A DNA stretch of 6,671 bases, from NCBI GenBank assembly GCA_023394215.1, contig JAEXBH010000071.1:1-6671 (forward strand), read 5' to 3'. The notes under the pieces were generated by a model that was not told the origin of the DNA, made no database searches, and was given only the letters and a program-made list of their open reading frames with translations. Below are positions 1 through 4,857 of this stretch, in pieces. A program made the position numbers and the translations under genes. The stretch's first letter is position 1. Each line of letters opens with the position of its first letter. This DNA comes from Bacillota bacterium (GTDB lineage Bacteria; Bacillota; Clostridia; Tissierellales; Peptoniphilaceae).

Positions 1-48
1 GGAGTAGAAGAACTCTTCCCTAAATATTGAATTTAATATTTGTCCCAT
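1..48 (-). CDS. Second ABC transporter permease, N-terminal fragment (cut by window edge)
   Basis: Only the first 16 codons are visible (MGQILNSIFREEFFYS); the rest lies beyond position 1. The ATG at 48-46 has an excellent Shine-Dalgarno sequence (AGGGGG, 55-60) six nt upstream, lying inside the last codons of the preceding permease. One nt separates that gene's TAA from this ATG, so translation is probably coupled. BMP-type nucleoside importers (NupP/NupQ in Bacillus) normally encode two different BPD_transp_2 permeases in tandem after the ATPase, and a short amphipathic start of this kind is usual for the second one. Identification rests mainly on position; the residues alone are too few to prove a family. 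Confidence 0.7.
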   Translation of the reverse strand, partial: MGQILNSIFREEFFYS

Positions 49-49
49 T

Positions 50-1138
50 TTATTCCCCCTCAACTGCCAATGATTCTTTTGATAATTTAGTTGTCAATCT
101 ATGTTTCCAGCCGGACATAAAGGCTTCGGCGGCAACAAGCAATATTATCAAGCCTTCAATTATAGCCACGATTTCACTTGCTATACCGAATTGCTTATAC
201 ATATAATCCGCCCCTATTCTTACAAAGGCTACGAAGAAGGCGGCAACAGGTATATACTTAGGGTTTTCTCTGGCTAAAATATTTAAAACAACCCCGTCAA
301 AACCGAATCCCGGAAGCGATGACCATTGGAATCTTGTATACATACCAAGTATTTCCGTAGCTCCGCCAAGTCCGGCTATCAAACCTCCAAAGATTTGAGC
401 CAAGATTATTATCGCCCCTACCTTTATACCGCTACTTTTTGAAAAATTAATATTTTTACCTGTTAGTCTAAGCTTATAACCGAAAGCTGTCTTTTCCATA
501 AGGAAATAAACAAATACGACTGTTATAATCATGAAAATCAAACCGAAATGAAGGTTTGTTTTAGGTACAATCTTACTTAAATTTATGCCGTCTCTAAAAG
601 GAAAAGATGCCTTATAAGCACTATCCGGATCCTTTATAAGCACGTTAAAAATGTAGGTTCCGAAATATAAACATATGTAGTTTAACATCAGGGAAACAAC
701 CATCTCACTTACGTTCCATTTAACCTTCAATACACCCGGTATCAAAGTTATAAGCATTCCCATCAAAGATCCCGCTATCAAAGCAACAGGGATCACTATA
801 AATCTGTTCCCGGGAACTAAAACCGCAATAATGGCGGCTCCAAGGGCCCCCATAAAAAAGGCGCCCTCCGATGCCAAATTAAACTGATTTGCCTTAAACA
901 TAATACATACCGCCAAACCGGTAAAAGTTAAAGGAATCATACCCTCTATTACTGTACTGAATCTTCTAAGGGAAGTAAAAGGTCCTACGAAAATACTTCC
1001 CAAAGCCTTAAAGGGTTCATTTGTAGAAAATGATATTATGACTAAAGAGATTAAAAATGCAATAAGAGTAGCTATTAATAATCTTGATATACTAAAAATA
1101 TTATTGATTTTTTTCAGTTCCTTATGCCTATCTTTCAT
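50..1138 (-). CDS. ABC transporter permease, nucleoside/BMP type (BPD_transp_2 family)
   Basis: This is an integral inner-membrane subunit of 362 aa, about the usual length for NupP/YufP-like permeases. It should form half of the translocation pore with the second permease. Many hydrophobic segments are visible, for example around residues 18-36, 64-80, 95-108, 113-135, 197-213, 239-262, 296-308 and 323-340. Motifs typical of the family are FKANQFNLASEGAF (81-94), NVSEMVVSLMLNY (142-154), GGLIAGLGGATEILG (251-265) and PGFGFDGVVLNILARENP (276-293). The frame is open back to a GTG at 1162. I prefer the ATG at 1138 because AGGAGG (1151-1156) lies 12 nt upstream of it, whereas the GTG start would place that site inside codons 3-4. 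With this start the gene overlaps the end of the ATPase gene by 11 nt. The imported substrate (nucleoside versus free pentose) cannot be read from this subunit. Confidence 0.9.
   Translation of the reverse strand: MKDRHKELKKINNIFSISRLLIATLIAFLISLVIISFSTNEPFKALGSIFVGPFTSLRRFSTVIEGMIPLTFTGLAVCIMFKANQFNLASEGAFFMGALGAAIIAVLVPGNRFIVIPVALIAGSLMGMLITLIPGVLKVKWNVSEMVVSLMLNYICLYFGTYIFNVLIKDPDSAYKASFPFRDGINLSKIVPKTNLHFGLIFMIITVVFVYFLMEKTAFGYKLRLTGKNINFSKSSGIKVGAIIILAQIFGGLIAGLGGATEILGMYTRFQWSSLPGFGFDGVVLNILARENPKYIPVAAFFVAFVRIGADYMYKQFGIASEIVAIIEGLIILLVAAEAFMSGWKHRLTTKLSKESLAVEGE
55..60 (-). promoter_or_regulatory. Ribosome binding site of the second permease
   Basis: AGGGGG on the minus strand sits six nt before the ATG at 48 and is embedded in the last codons (Glu-Gly-Glu) of the first permease. 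It fixes the start of the truncated downstream gene and implies translational coupling. Confidence 0.75.
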
Positions 1139-2675
1139 ATAACAAGCTAACCTCCTCTTCACTTTGCTTCTTAACTCCCAGCATATAATAGCCGAGTTCC
1201 ACTTCAGTCAAATCCCCTGTATCTTCAAAAAATGCGTTTGCTCTTCCCCCATACATAACTATACAGGAATCGCTCAGCTCCAACACTTCATTTAAATCTG
1301 CCGAAATCAGCAATATTGCCGCTCCCTTATCCCTAAGTTCAACAATCTTTCTTCTGATAAGTTCGCTTGCACCCGCATCGATACCCCTGGTAGGTTGCTC
1401 GGCAATGATTACCAAAGCATCCTCAGTAAGTTCTCTTGCAGCTACAACCTTTTGCATATTACCGCCTGACAGCATATTGACTTCTTGCTTTTCAGAATCG
1501 CATTTTATGGAAAAATCGTCGATCAATTCTTTAGATTTGCTTATCATTTTTTTATCATCCAAAAACAAGCTTCCCTTAAGATAATCGTCAACCTTATCCG
1601 AAAATAAATTTTCCTTGATGCTAAGCTCCTTGCAGACACCGTTTCTTAGTCTGTCTTCCGGTATGTATGTCACCTTCTCGTCTCTAATAGACTTGGTGCT
1701 GAAATCAGATATTTCTTTGCCGTTTATCTTCATAAAGCCGGTCTCGGGCAACAAATTTCCTATTAAAATACTTGCCAGTTCACTCTGACCGTTGCCCTCA
1801 ACCCCGGCTATACTCATAATTTCTCCGGACTTAAGGTTAAAGCTGAAATCATTCAAAACCCTCTTACCATATCCGTTGGTATAGGATAGGTTTCTCGCTT
1901 CTATAAGATTTTGCCCCTTTTTCGCCTTAGTTTTATTAATCTTTAAAACAACTTCCCTTCCGACCATCCTGTTTGAAATATCCTGAGGATTAGTTTCATC
2001 GATATTGCAACTGTAAACTGTTTTCCCATGCCTCATAATAGTTACCCTATCACATATTTGCATTATTTCATTTAACTTATGGGAAATAAATATTATTGAA
2101 TAGCCCTTTTCTTTCAGCAACTTTAACTGCTTAAAAAGTTCTTCCGTTTCCTGAGGAGTAAGAACCGCTGTAGGTTCATCCAAAATCAATATCTTGGCTC
2201 CCCTGATCAAGGCTTTAAGAATCTCTGTTTTTTGCTTTATCCCTACACTTACGTCTTTTATATAGTCATTCGGATTGATGTTGAAATTATATTTTTCAGC
2301 CTCAGCCTTAGTAGCTTCAAACATTTTCTTCCTATCCAGCACAAGTCCCTTTTTTGGCTCATTACCCAATATAATGTTTTCAGCAATTGTAAGCTCTTCA
2401 ACTAACATAAAGTGCTGATGAACCATACCTATTCCTAAATTTATAGCCTCTTTTGAATTATTTATTTTCGTTTCCTTACCATGCAAAAATATTTTTCCTT
2501 CCTCAGGACTTTCTATACCGAAAATAATTTTCATCAAAGTGCTTTTACCGGCCCCGTTTTCTCCGATGAGAGCGTGGATTTCCCCCTCTCTTAAATCAAA
2601 ATTTACATTTTGATTGGCAATTATTCCGTTGCCGTAAATTTTCATAATATTTTCCAGTCTTAATATCTCTTTCAT
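1128..2675 (-). CDS. ABC transporter ATP-binding protein with two fused nucleotide-binding domains (nucleoside/BMP type)
   Basis: This cytoplasmic ATPase powers the importer; its 515 aa match NupO/YufO and RbsA/MglA-like proteins. The first domain is complete: Walker A GENGAGKST (38-46), Q-loop Gln87, signature VSVGIKQ (142-148), Walker B LILDEPT (163-169) and H-loop His199. The second domain keeps a perfect signature LSGGNMQ (402-408) but is degenerate elsewhere. Its Walker A reads GVEGNGQS (291-298) with Gln replacing Lys, its Walker B reads AEQPT (425-429) with Gln at the catalytic Glu position, and Ala459 replaces the H-loop His. One active and one degenerate site is normal for tandem sugar/nucleoside ATPases, so this is probably functional. 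The GNGQ motif resembles nucleoside-type rather than ribose-type members, where GAGR is common. The ATG at 2675 follows AAGAGG with a five-nt spacer; the gene starts 36 nt after the lipoprotein gene and ends inside the permease start. Confidence 0.95.
   Translation of the reverse strand: MKEILRLENIMKIYGNGIIANQNVNFDLREGEIHALIGENGAGKSTLMKIIFGIESPEEGKIFLHGKETKINNSKEAINLGIGMVHQHFMLVEELTIAENIILGNEPKKGLVLDRKKMFEATKAEAEKYNFNINPNDYIKDVSVGIKQKTEILKALIRGAKILILDEPTAVLTPQETEELFKQLKLLKEKGYSIIFISHKLNEIMQICDRVTIMRHGKTVYSCNIDETNPQDISNRMVGREVVLKINKTKAKKGQNLIEARNLSYTNGYGKRVLNDFSFNLKSGEIMSIAGVEGNGQSELASILIGNLLPETGFMKINGKEISDFSTKSIRDEKVTYIPEDRLRNGVCKELSIKENLFSDKVDDYLKGSLFLDDKKMISKSKELIDDFSIKCDSEKQEVNMLSGGNMQKVVAARELTEDALVIIAEQPTRGIDAGASELIRRKIVELRDKGAAILLISADLNEVLELSDSCIVMYGGRANAFFEDTGDLTEVELGYYMLGVKKQSEEEVSLLYER
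1151..1156 (-). promoter_or_regulatory. Ribosome binding site deciding the first permease start
   Basis: AGGAGG on the minus strand lies within the last codons of the ATPase gene, 12 nt before the ATG at 1138. The spacing is somewhat long, but this is the only strong site nearby. It argues against the alternative in-frame GTG at 1162, which would have the site inside its own coding sequence. Confidence 0.6.
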
Positions 2676-2711
2676 GTCATCCTCTTTCTAATCGAAAGTA
2701 AAATTTTCCCA

Positions 2712-3821
2712 TTAAGGAGCTACACTTTTCTTTAGCTTATTTAAATCATCCAAGCTCATACCTATAGCTGTGCTTACCTTTATTTCTCCCTTTACAACCT
2801 TTTCAGATAGTTCGTCAATGCTCTTCTTTTGTTCAGCTGTAAAGAATTTTTCATAAACATCATTTTTAGCCAATTCAACACCAGATTCAGCTATACCTAA
2901 AGATTCAGCTTCTCCCCACTTTAATTCACCCTTTAAGTCTTTCTCGATTGTTCTGAAAATTGTATTTCCAACTTGCTTTACCATGGATGTAACTATAGCT
3001 TCTGCGGTCTTATTGTCTCCGGATGCCTTATACATAGATGATTGGTCACTGTCAACACCTATAACCTTAATACCTCCATCTGTTGCAGCCTGTATAGAAC
3101 CTAAACCTGTAGGACCGGCAGCAGTAAATATTACGTCTACGCCTTCATTCATCAAAACTAAAGCATGTTCTTTACCTTTGGCAGGATCGTAATAATCTCC
3201 CGGATATGTTACCAACACTTTTATATTAGGATTAACAAATTTAGCTCCTTCAATATATCCTACAAGGAAGTCATTTATCGCAGGTATATCCATACCGCCT
3301 ACAAAACCTATCTTACCGGATTTACTTGTATGTGCAGCAGAAACACCGGCTAAAAAAGAACCTTCATTTTGCTTAAATGTAGCACTGTAAACATTCTTAA
3401 ATTCTCCTTTTGAATAATCTACGGCATTATCGATCAAAATAAATTTCTTATCTTCATGATTTACTGAAATTCTTTGAACAGGTTCCACCATTGAAGGAGA
3501 AACTGCTATTATGTAATCAACTTTTTCATCAGCTGCATCCGCCAAAGCAGGTTCCCATTTAGTATCATCATCCCCTGTTTCAACAACCTTTATTTTCATT
3601 CCTAATTCTTTTTCCAATCTCTTCATACCTGCATTTGCAGAATCAAAGAAGCCCAAATCTCCCAAAGAGCCGTTTACGATCAATATTGCAGATTTTTGTT
3701 CTTTACCGGCTTCCTTTTCACCTTCTTTTTCGCCGCTTTTACCTGTATTGCCCCCTCCGGAACCACAAGCAACCAACAAAGCTAACATCAAACTAAATAA
3801 TATTGGTAAATATTTTTTCAT
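2712..3821 (-). CDS. BMP-family substrate-binding lipoprotein of the ABC importer
   Basis: This extracytoplasmic, membrane-anchored receptor delivers substrate to the permeases. The 369-aa product has a classic lipoprotein signal: a Lys-rich start, a hydrophobic stretch (4-17) and the lipobox LVAC with Cys19 as the lipidated residue. A Gly/Glu/Lys-rich flexible tether (20-43) precedes the folded domain, which begins at SAILIVNG. BMP/PnrA-type landmarks follow: GDLGFFDSANAG (54-65, the equivalent of the usual G-x-x-D-x-x-F motif), SPSMVEPV (108-115), FKQNEGSFLAGV (149-160), GFVGGMDIPAINDFLVGYIEGA (172-193, given as a span), AAGPTGLG (234-241), GVDSDQ (255-260) and VTSMVKQV (277-284). Characterised family members bind purine nucleosides, so a nucleoside is the likeliest ligand. 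The adjoining ribokinase-like gene leaves a free pentose possible. The start at 3821 has AGGAG seven nt upstream, and the kinase gene ends two nt before it. Confidence 0.93.
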   Translation of the reverse strand: MKKYLPILFSLMLALLVACGSGGGNTGKSGEKEGEKEAGKEQKSAILIVNGSLGDLGFFDSANAGMKRLEKELGMKIKVVETGDDDTKWEPALADAADEKVDYIIAVSPSMVEPVQRISVNHEDKKFILIDNAVDYSKGEFKNVYSATFKQNEGSFLAGVSAAHTSKSGKIGFVGGMDIPAINDFLVGYIEGAKFVNPNIKVLVTYPGDYYDPAKGKEHALVLMNEGVDVIFTAAGPTGLGSIQAATDGGIKVIGVDSDQSSMYKASGDNKTAEAIVTSMVKQVGNTIFRTIEKDLKGELKWGEAESLGIAESGVELAKNDVYEKFFTAEQKKSIDELSEKVVKGEIKVSTAIGMSLDDLNKLKKSVAP

Positions 3822-3823
3822 TT

Positions 3824-4729
3824 CTACTCTCCTAAACTTAATACTTCACTCAATCTCGGAATTGAGTCTTGTGCACCCTTTCTTGTAACGGAAATTGCCG
3901 ATGCTCTGTTTGCAAGCTTAAGAGCTTCAACAACATCCTTACCCTTCTCCAAAAAACTTACAAAAGCCCCATTGAAACAATCGCCGGCAGCTACAGTATC
4001 AATTGCCTTAACTTTGATTCCCTCTACATGAATTTTTTCAGATCCCCTGTAATATATCACTCCCTTCTCTCCAATAGTTACAATTAAATTTTTTACACCC
4101 TTTTCCAAGAGTTTTTTTGCACACAAATCAACATCTCTGTTATCAATATTTCCGAAAGCCAACAATTCCAACTCAGTTTCGTTAGGGGTCAAAAAGTCGA
4201 CACCGCTCAATATTTCATCATCAAGTACCGCTGCCGGAGCCGGATTCAAAACAACTTTTTTTCCATACTTTTTAGCCAGCTCTATGCTTAACTTAACAGC
4301 AGGCACCGGAATTTCAAGTTGAAGCAAAATATAATCATTGGACTTGAACAAGTCTTCGTTCTCCCTTATATAAGCTTCATCACAAGCATCATTTGCCCCT
4401 TTAACCACAACAATATTGTTCTTTCCATCCTTATCCACATTTATAATTGCAGTGCCGGTAGGAAAGTCCTTACTTCTCTTTACGTATTCTACCTTTATTC
4501 CGTCCCTTTTATAGCTTTGTATAAGGGCATCACCTTGCGAATCATCCCCCAAACATGTCATAAATACAACGTCACTTTCCATTCTTGCTAAAGCCGTAGC
4601 CTGATTTCCACCCTTACCGCCAAAGGCATATGATATTCCTTTTCCAAATATGGTCTCTCCCACAACAGGTAATCTATCAACGCTACAGAAAATATCAGTA
4701 TTACTGCTTCCTACTACTAAAACTCCCAT
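3824..4729 (-). CDS. rbsK: Ribokinase-family (PfkB) carbohydrate kinase
   Basis: This predicted cytoplasmic ATP-dependent kinase would convert ribose, or a related pentose or nucleoside, to its phosphate. It has 301 aa, close to ribokinase at about 309. Ribokinase landmarks run in order: NTD substrate contacts (10-12), GGKGGNQA (37-44), GDDSQGD (61-67), TGTA (91-94), VKGAND (109-114), LQLEIP with Glu139 (136-141), NPAP (162-165), the metal/phosphate N-x-x-E motif in TPNETE (181-186), TIGEKGV (218-224) and DTVAAGDCFNGAF (244-256). Asp250 is the expected catalytic base. The last block fits the PfkB C-terminal signature; Val246 and Cys251 replace the Thr residues common in ribokinase. It is the first gene of the importer operon, behind a strong promoter, so its product probably acts on the transported compound or on ribose released from it. 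A pseudouridine or nucleoside kinase of the same superfamily is the main alternative; the overall match favours ribokinase. The ATG at 4729 follows AAGGGGG with a short four-nt spacer. Confidence 0.85.
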   Translation of the reverse strand: MGVLVVGSSNTDIFCSVDRLPVVGETIFGKGISYAFGGKGGNQATALARMESDVVFMTCLGDDSQGDALIQSYKRDGIKVEYVKRSKDFPTGTAIINVDKDGKNNIVVVKGANDACDEAYIRENEDLFKSNDYILLQLEIPVPAVKLSIELAKKYGKKVVLNPAPAAVLDDEILSGVDFLTPNETELELLAFGNIDNRDVDLCAKKLLEKGVKNLIVTIGEKGVIYYRGSEKIHVEGIKVKAIDTVAAGDCFNGAFVSFLEKGKDVVEALKLANRASAISVTRKGAQDSIPRLSEVLSLGE

Positions 4730-4751
4730 TTAACCCCCTTTTACCGAAAAA

Positions 4752-4776
4752 CTAAAATGTTTTCCTAAAATGTTTT
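4752..4776. repeat. Tandem 12-bp repeat, candidate operator of the divergent LacI-PfkB regulator
   Basis: CTAAAATGTTTT occurs twice exactly, at 4752-4763 and 4765-4776, separated by one C. Each copy contains AAAA-TG-TTTT, an almost perfect palindrome around a central TG/CA step. The array covers about +4 to +28 of the predicted kinase-operon transcript, a position where a bound repressor would block initiation or early elongation. Role as the operator is inferred from placement next to a LacI-type gene. Simple AT-rich repetition is the alternative, but two exact 12-mers side by side are unlikely by chance. Confidence 0.6.
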
Positions 4777-4786
4777 ATTTATTTTT

Positions 4787-4814
4787 ATAATATCATATGC
4801 TATACTGATGTCAA
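4787..4814 (-). promoter_or_regulatory. Sigma-A type promoter of the kinase-importer operon
   Basis: On the minus strand, a perfect -35 box TTGACA (4809-4814) is followed after 16 bp by TATTAT (4787-4792), five of six matches to the -10 consensus. Transcription would begin near an A at about 4780, giving a leader of about 50 nt that carries the tandem repeat and the kinase ribosome site. It is the strongest promoter-like sequence in the gap between the divergent genes. Confidence 0.75.
4798..4806 (+). promoter_or_regulatory. Extended -10 promoter of the LacI-PfkB regulator gene
   Basis: TGCTATACT has the extended -10 dinucleotide TG one base before TATACT (five of six matches). The -35 region 17 bp upstream (TTTATT, 4778-4783) is poor, as is common with extended -10 promoters. 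Transcription would start around 4813. The element lies between the -35 and -10 boxes of the opposing promoter, so polymerases could hardly occupy both at once. A TATAAT at 4786-4791 is an alternative but lacks a good -35. Confidence 0.5.
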
Positions 4815-4846
4815 TAGCAAGCGTTACATTTTCATAAATTTTCACC

Positions 4847-4851
4847 GGAGG
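4847..4851 (+). promoter_or_regulatory. Ribosome binding site of the LacI-PfkB regulator
   Basis: GGAGG lies six nt before the ATG at 4858, an ideal arrangement. It fixes the start directly in front of a canonical LacI helix-turn-helix (residues INLKEIAEMTGLS). Confidence 0.85.
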
Positions 4852-4857
4852 CATTTT

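Noticed and set aside
1139..1162. GTG start at 1162 giving an eight-residue longer permease.
   Set aside because: The only good Shine-Dalgarno, AGGAGG, would fall inside its codons 3-4 and nothing comparable lies upstream of the GTG. The ATG at 1138 is better placed.
2684..2698. Small inverted repeat CTTTC-GATTA-GAAAG between the lipoprotein and ATPase genes, next to the ATPase ribosome site.
   Set aside because: The stem is only five AT-rich pairs with no U-tract, so it is not a terminator. It might tune ATPase translation, but nothing supports that.
2983..3353. Short plus-strand open frames opposite the lipoprotein gene.
   Set aside because: They lie fully antisense to a well-supported conserved gene, lack good ribosome sites and show no recognisable protein features.
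3869..4591. Plus-strand open frames opposite the kinase gene.
   Set aside because: Antisense shadows of the conserved PfkB frame; the translations are Cys/Tyr/Ile-rich and show no domain.
4814..4829. Cre-like (CcpA) element around AGCAAGCGTTACA upstream of the operon -35.
   Set aside because: The left half fits except for one base, but the right half misses the terminal W-C-A positions and the dyad symmetry is poor. Not convincing as a catabolite site.
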